From assembly GCA_003820635.1 (NCBI GenBank), contig RPOS01000075.1, forward strand, positions 1 to 14,336: 14,336 bases of DNA, in the 5' to 3' direction. The notes under the pieces are model-generated. The model was not told the DNA's origin. It ran no database searches and saw nothing but the letters and a program-made list of their open reading frames with translations. Positions within the stretch are counted from its first letter, which is position 1; the number at the start of each line of letters is the position of its first letter. This document shows positions 6,612 through 14,081 of the stretch, piece after piece. A program made the position numbers and the translations under genes. The stretch is from Verrucomicrobiaceae bacterium (GTDB taxonomy: Bacteria; Verrucomicrobiota; Verrucomicrobiae; Verrucomicrobiales; Akkermansiaceae).

Positions 6612-7253
6612 ATGAAGTCTTTGGTCCATGGTCTTGTATGGGCGTTTCCCGCCATGTTGCTGGCAGGGGAAAAGTCCGCTGTGGTGATGCCTGATGATCC
6701 TGATTTCTTCAAGCGCTGGGCCTTCGAATACGGTGTGGCCTTCATCACTTCGCAGAACATCGGAGAGCTGTTTGCCGGCGAGGTGGACTTTGATGACGGC
6801 CCGGCCGGCGGTGAGATCCATTATTTCACCGCCTCCTGGCTGCTGGCCGAACCCGAGTGGTGTCTGTTGGGAAACGTCTATCGCCCCGCGCTCGAGCTGC
6901 CGCTCACGCTTGGCATCATCGATGAGAACGACCGCTCGCCGTTCACCAGCTACAATGCCTCGTTCAACGTGCGCTGGCGCGATTTCCCATGGAACGACCG
7001 CGTCCGCACTTCGTTTTCGATGGGCATCGGCCTTGCATGGTCGGCCGAGATTTATGCCATGGATGTGCAGCGGCATCCGGACGATGATCGGTCGAAATGG
7101 AAGTTCAACTGGCCTATCCAAGTGACCTTCGCCCATCCGTCGCATCCGGAGCATCAGTTCCACCTGTTCATCGCCCACCAGAGTGGCGGCAGGATTTTTG
7201 ACAAGGGCGGAGTGAACAGCCTTGGTTTCGGCTACCGCTTTGCCACTTGGTGA
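6612..7253 (+). CDS. Secreted beta-barrel-like protein, possible PagL-type lipid A deacylase relative
   Basis: This 213-residue protein has a signal peptide, MKSLVHGLVWAFPAMLLAGE, with probable cleavage after about residue 19. The mature part alternates polar and hydrophobic residues with many aromatics, as in outer-membrane barrels, and ends in an aromatic (FGYRFATW). The C-terminus has H189-Q-S191 followed by GGRIF and GGVNSLGFGYRF. In PagL-type and acyloxyacyl-hydrolase-like barrels a H-x-S pair and a closing GxNxxxLGxxYRF-like strand occur at this place. PagL removes an acyl chain from lipid A in the outer membrane. The Glu of the PagL triad (E140 there) has no acidic equivalent: the residue before N202 is Val, and D197 is the nearest acid. 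Activity is therefore uncertain. The gene diverges from the zinc-finger gene and converges on the TIM-barrel gene 13 bp away. It could instead be an unrelated conserved barrel. Confidence 0.65.
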   Translation: MKSLVHGLVWAFPAMLLAGEKSAVVMPDDPDFFKRWAFEYGVAFITSQNIGELFAGEVDFDDGPAGGEIHYFTASWLLAEPEWCLLGNVYRPALELPLTLGIIDENDRSPFTSYNASFNVRWRDFPWNDRVRTSFSMGIGLAWSAEIYAMDVQRHPDDDRSKWKFNWPIQVTFAHPSHPEHQFHLFIAHQSGGRIFDKGGVNSLGFGYRFATW

Positions 7254-7262
7254 AGCGGTAGC
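7231..7262. terminator. Candidate bidirectional terminator hairpin
   Basis: GCTACCGCTT (7231-7240) and AAGCGGTAGC (7253-7262) are perfect 10-bp reverse complements around a 12-base loop. The hairpin covers the end of the barrel gene, including its TGA (7251-7253), and reaches to 5 bp from the stop of the converging gene. Neither side has a T-tract, so it is not a canonical intrinsic terminator. Placement between converging genes suits a transcription stop or 3'-end protection. Confidence 0.45.
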
Positions 7263-7266
7263 GGCA

Positions 7267-8196
7267 TCACGCATTCCGTTCCGGAAATTCGCTGCGCCAT
7301 CTGGCCAGCGCGCAGCGGATCTCCGCGGCATCGCGGGTGGGGCTGAGTTCCCACACCAGCGGGCAGCCGGGCGGGAAAAACCGGAGAATGGCCGCATAGT
7401 CCAGCGTGCCGCTGAAGGGCACGCGGTGATCGCGGGCCGGCCACTCGACGTCGTGCACGTGGCCGCCCATCAGGTGCGGCGAGATGGTTTCCAGCCACTC
7501 GATGTGATCGAGCAGGCCGAGGTTGTGCTTGAGCTGGACGTGGCCGAAGTCATGCCAATAGCCGACCCATGGATTCTCGGCGAAGTGTGCCTGGAGGCGG
7601 ATCATTTCACGCTCGGTGGGCACGTCCTCGAAGTGCGAGCGCGATTCGATGGCGAGATTCACGCCGAGCTCGGCAGCCTTTTCCGCGATGGCCTCCAGCG
7701 CCTCGATCGCCCGGTGATAGTAGAGCGGGGCGATTTTCTCGCGCTTTTTAACGAAGGCGATCTTGTGCTTGATGAAATCCCGGCTGTGCGAGCCACCTGC
7801 GGCGACCATCTCGGTGAGCGGCCGGGTCCATTTCGCCGGCATCATCGGCACCGAGCCCATGTGCAACACGAGGTAAGTTGCATTGAACTCCGCCGCGATT
7901 TCCAGAGTGCGCAGCGTCATGTCCATCGCCCGCTGACGGTCGGCTGGCCGGTGCGAGGTGAATTCGTAGGCATCCGGCGCGTCGATCATCACCTCCACAG
8001 GCGAGGGGAAATAGTTGTGCACACCGGCGCAGGTGAAGAGCCCGCGTTGAAATGCCTTCTTGATGCCGGGCAGCTTGGCGATGGTCATGCCGTGCGACAA
8101 TTCGATGTGGGAAAACCCGAGATCGACGATTTCCTCGATCATCGTCTCGCCATCCGAGTGGCGGCTGTTGTTCCAGCAGGTGGAAAAGGCAAGCAT
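7267..8196 (-). CDS. Sugar phosphate isomerase/epimerase-like TIM-barrel protein (xylose isomerase-like)
   Basis: This 309-residue cytoplasmic protein from the ATG at 8196 starts MLAFSTCWNNSRHSDGETMI. It follows the xylose-isomerase-like (AP endonuclease family 2) TIM barrel: strand 1 LAFSTCW, an IEEIVDLGFSHIELS strand-helix unit, then LVLHMGS near 109-115. Candidate metal ligands sit at the barrel ends: E184 in LAIESR, D216 and H219 in YWHDFGH, H246 and H248 in GGHVHD, and E283 in VWELSP. These enzymes isomerise or epimerise sugars or cleave inositol derivatives using a divalent metal. The substrate cannot be read from the sequence and no sugar operon surrounds it. The frame extends to 8241 with a TTG start and an ATG at 8235, but the fold begins at MLAFS. 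The gene diverges from the lipoprotein gene with a 102-bp gap. Confidence 0.82.
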   Translation of the reverse strand: MLAFSTCWNNSRHSDGETMIEEIVDLGFSHIELSHGMTIAKLPGIKKAFQRGLFTCAGVHNYFPSPVEVMIDAPDAYEFTSHRPADRQRAMDMTLRTLEIAAEFNATYLVLHMGSVPMMPAKWTRPLTEMVAAGGSHSRDFIKHKIAFVKKREKIAPLYYHRAIEALEAIAEKAAELGVNLAIESRSHFEDVPTEREMIRLQAHFAENPWVGYWHDFGHVQLKHNLGLLDHIEWLETISPHLMGGHVHDVEWPARDHRVPFSGTLDYAAILRFFPPGCPLVWELSPTRDAAEIRCALARWRSEFPERNA

Positions 8197-8298
8197 GCGG
8201 CGGGAAGATACGTCCGCACGTCCGCCGGGTGCCATCTTCAATTTTCATGCACCCGTTTCCACTTGCGCGGGCTGGATTGCACGGTTATCGGCGCGGGC

Positions 8299-8886
8299 AT
8301 GAAGGGTCGTTCCGCCTGTTTGTTAGCCAGTCTGCTGCTGTTTTCCTCCTGCGGGGAGGAGAAGGAAGTCGTGGTCACGGAGACGCGTGCGGCGACCACC
8401 AAGGACAAGAAGCCCAAGCTCTTCGCGACCAGCGACGAGCGTTTCCGGGACACCAAGCCGAGCCCGGTGAAGGGTGTCACGCCCGCGGGCTGGCTGGCGC
8501 TGCCCGCCTCGCAGTTCCGCCTGCTCAACTACCGTTTCGGCGAGAGCGGCATGGGCGAGGTGTGGGTGTCGCTTTCCGCAGGCTCCGTTTTGGAAAACGT
8601 GAACCGCTGGCTCGGCCAGTTCGGCGCGCAGCCGCTCGACGCCGCCGGCATGGAAAAACTCCGCAGCGTGCCCATCGCCGACACCACCGGCGCCTGGGTG
8701 GAGGCGGAGGGTGAATACGCATCCGGCATGGGCGCGCCGCCGAAACCCGGATTCGCCCTCGCCGGCGTGGTCACCTCCCTCAAGGGGCAGATCCTCACCG
8801 TGAAAATGGTCGGCCCCAAGGCGGAGGTGGCGGCCGCGCGGCCGATACTCGAAAACTTTGCCAAAAGCCTCGAAATGGCCGATTGA
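8299..8886 (+). CDS. Lipoprotein of unknown function at the head of the cytochrome c biogenesis operon
   Basis: This 195-residue protein starts MKGRSACLLASLLLFSSCGE. The basic start, hydrophobic core and lipobox FSSC with C18 mark a lipoprotein. Gly at +2 suggests outer-membrane rather than inner-membrane retention if Gram-negative rules hold. A charged linker (19-65) full of Lys, Glu and Thr precedes a compact domain (about 66-190) containing GWLALPASQFRLLNYRFG, AGVVTSLKGQ and a final helix ENFAKSLEMAD. I do not recognise the family. The domain resembles small conserved lipoproteins with an alpha/beta fold. It ends 18 bp before resB on the same strand. Co-transcription suggests an accessory role in haem delivery or cytochrome maturation, which is inference. 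There is no CXXC thiol motif, so it is not a CcsX-type thioredoxin. Confidence 0.72.
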   Translation: MKGRSACLLASLLLFSSCGEEKEVVVTETRAATTKDKKPKLFATSDERFRDTKPSPVKGVTPAGWLALPASQFRLLNYRFGESGMGEVWVSLSAGSVLENVNRWLGQFGAQPLDAAGMEKLRSVPIADTTGAWVEAEGEYASGMGAPPKPGFALAGVVTSLKGQILTVKMVGPKAEVAAARPILENFAKSLEMAD

Positions 8887-8904
8887 TCCCGCGCCTTCCC
8901 GATC

Positions 8905-10128
8905 ATGGAATCCCAACCAGAAGCCAACCCCGGCCACCAGCCGCGCCCGCTCGCGGGCCGGATCTTCGATTTGCTCTCCGGCTTCGGCCTGGCCACCATC
9001 CTGCTGCTCCTGTTAGGACTGCTCACCTGGTTCGCCACTCTTGAGCAGGTGGAGCACGGGCTCTATCCCACGCTCAACAAGTATTTCCACTGGAAGTCGG
9101 TTTTCCTGCTGCCGGAGATCAAGGGCAAGATGGTGCCGCTGCCGCTGCCCGGCGGCTACTGGGTGGGCGTCGTGCTGCTCATCAATCTCACGCTCGGTGG
9201 CGTGATCCGCATCCGCAAGGGCTGGAAGCACGCCGGCAACCTCATCTCGCACCTCGGCATCATCTTCATGCTGGTGGCCGGCGGCGTGGCCCACCACTTC
9301 TCGGAGCGCGGCAACATGGCCGTCGGCGAAGGCGAGTCCAGCAACACTGCCGAAGACTATTTCGAATACGTCGTGGAAGTAGCCGAAATCAAGGACGCCG
9401 CGCCGGATGCGATCCATGTGATCCGTGGCAAGCATATCGATGATTTGAGCGCCGGGAAAAACCGCGTCTTCAGGTTTCCAAACCTGCCCTTCGATCTGGA
9501 AATCGGCGGCTATCTGAAAAACTGCCTGCCCGCCGCCATCACCGAGCGCGCCCCGGCCGCGGGCGAACTCGTCACCGACAACTATTATCTGATGGAGCGG
9601 CCGGGCGAGATCAACGCCGAGGCCAACACCGCCGGATGTTATGCCCGCATCGTGCAGCGGGACGGCACCAAGTCCGCCCCCTTCATCCTGGCCGGCGCGA
9701 GTTTCCATCCCTTCACCGTGAAACACGGCGAGCGCGTCTTCACCATCGACATGCGCAAGCGCCTGTGGCCCATGCCCTTCACCGTGAAGCTCGATGAATT
9801 CACCGCGGAGTTCCACCCCGGCACGATGAAGCCGGCGAAGTTCATCAGCAAGGTCACCCGCATCGAGAACGGCGGCGAGGCCAAGGTCACCATCCAGATG
9901 AACGAGCCGATGCGCTATGAGGGCCTTACGTTTTTCCAAGCGAGCTACGGCCCGCCCGGTGCCGGACCCGGCCAAAGGATGTATTCGGTTTTCGAGATCG
10001 TGAAAAACCCCGCGGACCATTGGCCGGAATACAGCCTCTATGTGGTGTCCTTCGGCATGTTGGTCACTTTCCTCACGAAACTCGGCGCATATCTGGCAAC
10101 CACTTCACGCAAAAAACGCCATGTCTGA
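8905..10128 (+). CDS. resB: Cytochrome c biogenesis protein ResB (Ccs1)
   Basis: This 407-residue membrane protein is one half of the System II cytochrome c synthetase, which moves haem across the inner membrane and attaches it to CXXCH motifs of apocytochromes. Membrane segments lie near 24-45 (LLSGFGLATILLLLLGLLTW), 85-103, 112-131 and 378-400 (YSLYVVSFGMLVTFLTKLGA). A large periplasmic domain (about 132-375) lies between segments 3 and 4, and FQASY near the end is typical of ResB. H116 in LISHLGI is a candidate haem ligand, as in family members with a His in this segment. The protein is at the compact end of the ResB range. The ATG at 8905 has no strong Shine-Dalgarno. The stop TGA at 10126-10128 overlaps the ccsA ATG by 8 bp, indicating translational coupling. 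Confidence 0.9.
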   Translation: MESQPEANPGHQPRPLAGRIFDLLSGFGLATILLLLLGLLTWFATLEQVEHGLYPTLNKYFHWKSVFLLPEIKGKMVPLPLPGGYWVGVVLLINLTLGGVIRIRKGWKHAGNLISHLGIIFMLVAGGVAHHFSERGNMAVGEGESSNTAEDYFEYVVEVAEIKDAAPDAIHVIRGKHIDDLSAGKNRVFRFPNLPFDLEIGGYLKNCLPAAITERAPAAGELVTDNYYLMERPGEINAEANTAGCYARIVQRDGTKSAPFILAGASFHPFTVKHGERVFTIDMRKRLWPMPFTVKLDEFTAEFHPGTMKPAKFISKVTRIENGGEAKVTIQMNEPMRYEGLTFFQASYGPPGAGPGQRMYSVFEIVKNPADHWPEYSLYVVSFGMLVTFLTKLGAYLATTSRKKRHV

Positions 10129-12112
10129 CACCTCCTTCCGCGCCGGACGCTGGATCGCCGCCGCCCTCGCCATGGCCGGCCTGGCCCTCGTCTTCTACAA
10201 CCTCGTCATGGACAACATGCCCAAGGGCGAGGTCCGCAAGATCGACGACTACATCCCGTGGTCACAGGAAACCCTGGACATCGCGGAAACGCTGCCCGTC
10301 CAGGATGGCGGCCGCATCAAGCCGCTTTCCACCCATGCCGGATTCACCATGCTCGGCCTGCACGGCGCGCGCTCGATGAAAATCTCGGACGCCGCCGGCA
10401 AGGAGCACCGCATCAAGCCCACCGCGTGGCTGCTCGATGTCCTCTTCCGGCCGCAGTTCGCCATCCATCAGCCGACTTTCCGTATTGATAACTCCGCCGC
10501 GCTGGAAGCCATCGGCGTGAAGCCCCGCGGCAAGCGCGACCGCTACAGTTATGCGGACATCGCGCCCGGCCGCGAGAAGCTCGGTGAGCTCGCCCAGTCC
10601 TACGCCGCCATCGACCAGAAACAGCGCGATCCCCTGCAGACGCAGGTGCTCGACCTCGCTTCCAACATCCGGACTTATGAAAGCCTGTTGGGCTGGTTCA
10701 GCTTCGCCCGCAGCGGCGTGGTCCTGCACGGCACCGGCGAGAATGGCGGGCCGGACAAGCGCGCGGATGTCAGCGCCCTGATGGCCACCGCGCCGCAGAT
10801 CCGCAAGCAGCTCGATGAAACCCGCGCCGCCGGCCGCCGCATCGAGTCCCACCTCCAGGACCTGCTGCAGCAAGTGCTCGATGCCGCGAACTTCGCCAAG
10901 CACGGCCTTTTCCTCCTGCCGCCCACCGACGCCGCGGACAAGACGTGGCAAAGCGCCGGTGACGCCATCATGGAAGTGATGGGCGGCGAGGCAAAGGATG
11001 CGCGCACCGCCATCGATGACATCAAGATCCTGGAAACCACCGCGCGCGCCGGCAGCGAGGGCGAGCAGGCATTCCGCGGGCAGTTCATCCAATTGCGCGA
11101 CCGCCTCGCCGCGCGCGCCGCCGCCCGGGGCGAGGACCGCGGCATCGCGCTGGAGGCTGCCTACTATCAGAAAAACTGGTTTTTGTATGCGCTGGTGTTT
11201 TTCCTGACCGGCACGCTGACCGCGCTCGGCATGTGGGCGCTCGGCGGCAACCGCGCGGGCCGGGCATTCTCATGGCTCTCGCTCGCCGCCACCGTGGCCG
11301 GGCTGGCCTACTGCATCATCGCCATCACCAAGCGCTGCATCATCATGCAGCGGCCGCCGGTGGGAAACCTGTATGACACCATCATCTTCATCGGCGCCAC
11401 CGTGGTGCTGCTCGCCCTCATCGCCGAGTGGCTCACGCGCCGCCGCTTCGCGCTGGGCATCGCGCCGATCCTTGGCACGGCGCTCATCGTGCTGGCCCGC
11501 CGCTACGAACTCGGCGATGCCAAGGACCACATGGATCCGCTGGTGGCCGTGCTCGATTCGAATTTCTGGCTCACCACCCACGTCATCACCATCACGCTCG
11601 GCTACTCGGCGGGCCTGCTCAGCGCGTTTCTATCAGCCGGCTTCGTGCTGCTGTGCGGGCTGGGGTTGGACCGCGGAGACAAGGATCTGCGCCGCGCGCT
11701 GACGCGCATGGTTTATGGCATGCTGTGCCTCACGCTGTTTCTCTCGCTGGTCGGCACGGTGCTCGGCGGCATCTGGGCGAACTACTCGTGGGGCCGCTTC
11801 TGGGGCTGGGATCCAAAGGAAAACGGCGCGCTGCTCATCGTGCTGTGGACGCTGGCCATCCTCCACGCCCGCCTCGGCGGCCACATCCGCGAGTGGGGCA
11901 TCCACCTCGCCTCCATCTTCACCGCCATCGTCGTCACCTTCTCATGGTGGCACGTCAATTTCCTCGGCGTCGGATTGCATAACTACGGTTTCACCGCCGG
12001 CAAGAACACCATCTGGGCGTTCTATGCCTGCATGGCCGTGGTCATGGTGTTCGGCTTCATCGCCATGGCGGTGGAGAAAGAGCGCCGCCGCCTTGCGCCT
12101 GACGCTTCATGA
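10121..12112 (+). CDS. ccsA: Cytochrome c assembly protein CcsA (ResC) with large N-terminal periplasmic domain
   Basis: This 663-residue membrane protein is the partner of ResB in System II. An N-terminal anchor (about 11-30, WIAAALAMAGLALVFYN) precedes a periplasmic region of roughly 310 residues containing LPVQDGGRIKPLSTHAGF, an element shared by long CcsA proteins of Planctomycetes, Bacteroidetes and relatives. A polytopic C-terminal half (about 350-655) carries the cytochrome c assembly domain. The WWD motif is intact at 557-566 (WGRFWGWDPK). Conserved histidines are visible: H487 (TTHVITITLGYSA), H611 (SWWHVNFLG) and H620 (VGLHNYGF). These bind haem and present it to the apocytochrome. 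The ATG at 10121 lies inside the end of resB, and the stop overlaps the radical SAM start by 4 bp (ATGA). Classical CcsA is about 300-400 residues, so the extra length is the periplasmic insert. Confidence 0.93.
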   Translation: MSDTSFRAGRWIAAALAMAGLALVFYNLVMDNMPKGEVRKIDDYIPWSQETLDIAETLPVQDGGRIKPLSTHAGFTMLGLHGARSMKISDAAGKEHRIKPTAWLLDVLFRPQFAIHQPTFRIDNSAALEAIGVKPRGKRDRYSYADIAPGREKLGELAQSYAAIDQKQRDPLQTQVLDLASNIRTYESLLGWFSFARSGVVLHGTGENGGPDKRADVSALMATAPQIRKQLDETRAAGRRIESHLQDLLQQVLDAANFAKHGLFLLPPTDAADKTWQSAGDAIMEVMGGEAKDARTAIDDIKILETTARAGSEGEQAFRGQFIQLRDRLAARAAARGEDRGIALEAAYYQKNWFLYALVFFLTGTLTALGMWALGGNRAGRAFSWLSLAATVAGLAYCIIAITKRCIIMQRPPVGNLYDTIIFIGATVVLLALIAEWLTRRRFALGIAPILGTALIVLARRYELGDAKDHMDPLVAVLDSNFWLTTHVITITLGYSAGLLSAFLSAGFVLLCGLGLDRGDKDLRRALTRMVYGMLCLTLFLSLVGTVLGGIWANYSWGRFWGWDPKENGALLIVLWTLAILHARLGGHIREWGIHLASIFTAIVVTFSWWHVNFLGVGLHNYGFTAGKNTIWAFYACMAVVMVFGFIAMAVEKERRRLAPDAS

Positions 12113-13062
12113 GCACCCCGCTCGATCACGGCTTCAAGGGCTACCGCAGCTACGGTTCCTGGCTGCGCGGGAAATTCGGCGGCAAGCGCGTGTGCAAAGT
12201 GATCGTCGATGCCGGTTTCTCCTGCCCCAACCGCGACGGCAGCAAGGGCTACGGCGGCTGCGCCTATTGCAACGTTGATTCCTTCACGCCGGCCTTGCCA
12301 CGCTCGATCGATGACATCCGCGGGCAGGTTTCCCAAGGCATCGCCCGCGCCCGCAAGCATTACGGCGCGGAAAAATTCATCATCTATTTCCAGCCGAACA
12401 CCAACACCCACGCCCCCGTGGAGATGCTGCGCGGGATTTATGACAAAGCCTTGTCCGTTTGCCCGGAGGATGTCGTGGGCCTGGCCGTCGGCACCCGGCC
12501 GGACTGTCTCGATGCGGAAAAGATCGCCCTGCTGGAAAGTTATGCGGACCGCCTGGAGGTGGATCTCGAACTCGGCATGGAATCGATTCACGACGAGACG
12601 CTCGAGCGCATCAACCGCGGCTGTCGGCACGGCGAGTTGGTCGCGCTGCTGGAATCGCTCGCGGACTCACCGCTGAACCTCTGCATCCACACCATCTTCG
12701 GGCTGCCCGGCGAAACGCGCGCAATGATGCTGGCCTGTGCGGGCGAGCTCAACCGCTTCCCGCAAGTCCGCTTCGTCAAGCTCCACCACCTGCACGTCGT
12801 CAAGGGATCGATCCTCGCCGCCCGCTATCAAAAGGAGCCGTTTCCGGTTTTCAGTCTCGAGGAATACACGGATTTCCTCTGCGGTTTCCTCCCGCTGCTG
12901 CGGCCGGACATCGTCATTCAGCGCCTCTTCGGCGTGGCGGACCCAAGCCTGTTGATCGCGCCGCAATGGAAGCTGCCGAAAGCCGCCGTCCAGTCCCACA
13001 TCGACCGCGAAATCCAGCGCCGCGGCATCGTGCAGGGGAGCCGACTTGCGGGGCTTGCGTGA
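12109..13062 (+). CDS. Radical SAM protein of the TIGR01212/YhcC family
   Basis: This 317-residue cytoplasmic protein is a radical SAM enzyme. The 4Fe-4S cysteines are C39, C51 and C54 in SCPNRDGSKGYGGCAYCN, with the long C-x11-C-x2-C spacing of the YhcC family instead of the usual C-x3-C-x2-C. Other family landmarks are YFQPNTNTHAP, VGTRPDC, LELGMESIHDETLERINRG, IFGLPGETR, KLHHLHVVKGS and LLIAPQWKLPK. The reaction and substrate of YhcC proteins are not established to my knowledge, though a link to anaerobic or redox metabolism has been suggested. The ATG overlaps the ccsA stop by 4 bp, so it is translationally coupled to a haem ligation gene. The N-terminus KGYRSYGSWLRGKFGGKR fits the family start. 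Confidence 0.9.
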   Translation: MSTPLDHGFKGYRSYGSWLRGKFGGKRVCKVIVDAGFSCPNRDGSKGYGGCAYCNVDSFTPALPRSIDDIRGQVSQGIARARKHYGAEKFIIYFQPNTNTHAPVEMLRGIYDKALSVCPEDVVGLAVGTRPDCLDAEKIALLESYADRLEVDLELGMESIHDETLERINRGCRHGELVALLESLADSPLNLCIHTIFGLPGETRAMMLACAGELNRFPQVRFVKLHHLHVVKGSILAARYQKEPFPVFSLEEYTDFLCGFLPLLRPDIVIQRLFGVADPSLLIAPQWKLPKAAVQSHIDREIQRRGIVQGSRLAGLA

Positions 13063-13079
13063 TTCATGCCCGCTCGTGC

Positions 13080-13730
13080 ATGCTCGCCGCCATGCTTCTC
13101 CGGATCCTTTCCCTGCTGGCCGTCTTGAGTTCACTCTTGCAGGCGGACAATGCGGCGCTTGATGCCTGGCTCAAGCGCCAAGCGACGGTCAAAACGCTGG
13201 AAACCGAATTTGTCCAGGAGCGCAAACTGCCCAGTCTCAAGCAACCCGTCAGCACGCCGGGTAAACTCTCGTTTGCCAATCCCGGCCGCGTCCGCTGGCA
13301 ACTCGGCGAGCCCGTGGCGACCCTCGTTCTCTCGGACGGCACCACGCTCACCCTGATCGACCAGAAAGCGAAAACCGCACGCCGGATTCCCGCGGACTCG
13401 CCGCAGGCCGCAAGGTTCAGCATGCTCACCGGTGATGGTTTCCAGAATCCGGAAAATTTCCACACGATGTTCGAAGTCGTCGCGCACCGGGTGGCATCCG
13501 GCATCCATCAATACACGCTCAAGCCCAAGGACCACAGGATGCGCTCGCAAGTGCCATGGATTTTCCTCGATATCGATCCGGCGAAAAACGAACTCCGTGC
13601 CATGGAACTGGAGCTAAAGGACAAGTCCCGCATCCGCACCGTGTTCCAGAACCCGCGGATCAACACGAAACTGCCGCCCGCCTTGTTCGAAGCGGATTTA
13701 ACAGGCCTAACGGTGAACGATGGACGATAA
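13080..13730 (+). CDS. LolA-like periplasmic lipoprotein carrier
   Basis: From the ATG at 13080 this encodes 216 residues with a signal peptide (MLAAMLLRILSLLAVLSSLL) cleaved near LQA|DNA. The mature part has LolA-family landmarks: a leading helix (LDAWLKRQATVKTLETEF), FVQERKL, GKLSFANPGRVRWQ and LVLSDGTTLTLIDQK, then repeated beta strands ending in LDIDPAKNELRAMELELKDK. LolA ferries lipoproteins from LolCDE at the inner membrane to the outer membrane. LolA-fold proteins also serve other lipid or glycan systems, so the cargo is uncertain. Alternative starts are the GTG at 13059, overlapping the previous stop, and the ATG at 13092. All keep the signal peptide. It follows the radical SAM gene directly and is the last gene of the operon, 90 bp before the antitoxin. 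Confidence 0.82.
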   Translation: MLAAMLLRILSLLAVLSSLLQADNAALDAWLKRQATVKTLETEFVQERKLPSLKQPVSTPGKLSFANPGRVRWQLGEPVATLVLSDGTTLTLIDQKAKTARRIPADSPQAARFSMLTGDGFQNPENFHTMFEVVAHRVASGIHQYTLKPKDHRMRSQVPWIFLDIDPAKNELRAMELELKDKSRIRTVFQNPRINTKLPPALFEADLTGLTVNDGR

Positions 13731-13772
13731 GCGCCGGCTTCTTTCGCCAGGCCTTTCATGCCAACGGCCTCC

Positions 13773-13799
13773 GATCCAATCGGGACTTGCAGGATCGTG
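13773..13799. promoter_or_regulatory. Candidate autoregulatory site upstream of the toxin-antitoxin pair
   Basis: CCGAT (13773-13777) and ATCGG (13781-13785) form an inverted repeat around CCA. CGATCC (13774-13779) and GGATCG (13794-13799) form a second, overlapping one. Both end 21 or more bases before the antitoxin GTG. Ribbon-helix-helix antitoxins usually repress their own promoter at short inverted repeats, so an operator is expected here. These repeats are short and could be chance. Confidence 0.25.
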
Positions 13800-13820
13800 G
13801 AAAAACGGGAATGTGCTTTT

Positions 13821-14081
13821 GTGCGCACCACTATTGAGCTCCCTGATCCCTTGTTTCGTGAGGTGAAATCCACTGCCGCACGGCAGGGTATGCGTCTTAA
13901 GGACTACATCACCGAGGCACTTCAGGACAAACTGGCCAAGCGACCTGCTTCCCCAGAGAAGCCTTGGATGAGGTTCGCGGGCATCGCCGCCAATGACCCG
14001 GAAATGGTGGAAGAACTCAAGCGCATCGAGCAAATCGTGGACGAGAACTTCGAGCAAATCGAAGTGGAGGAGTGGAAATGA
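13821..14081 (+). CDS. Ribbon-helix-helix antitoxin (VapB-like)
   Basis: This 86-residue antitoxin starts at a GTG (13821), giving MRTTIELPDPLFREVKS. That strand plus the following helices to about residue 39 are a typical ribbon-helix-helix DNA-binding unit (TTIELPDPLFREVKSTAARQ, then MRLKDYITEAL). The rest (about 40-86) is acidic and ends in EQIEVEEWK, as expected for a segment that wraps around and inhibits its toxin. The frame continues upstream to 13758, but those residues do not match the family and the GTG start fits exactly. The gene overlaps the PIN toxin by 4 bp (ATGA), so the pair is translationally coupled. It should bind the toxin and repress the operon. Confidence 0.85.
   Translation: MRTTIELPDPLFREVKSTAARQGMRLKDYITEALQDKLAKRPASPEKPWMRFAGIAANDPEMVEELKRIEQIVDENFEQIEVEEWK

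Noticed and set aside
7222..8298. Plus-strand open frame that would extend the lipoprotein gene by about 360 residues
   Set aside because: It is antisense to the TIM-barrel gene, and the lipobox signal peptide starts at the ATG at 8299.
9013..10020. 335-residue open frame antisense to resB
   Set aside because: Repetitive His/Gly/Asp/Val-rich translation typical of an antisense shadow in GC-rich DNA. ResB is clear on the other strand.
10262..11092. 276-residue open frame antisense to ccsA
   Set aside because: Shadow of the CcsA periplasmic domain with no family resemblance.
12459..13079. Plus-strand extension upstream of the LolA-like gene
   Set aside because: It overlaps the well-supported radical SAM gene in another frame and would place the signal peptide in mid-protein.
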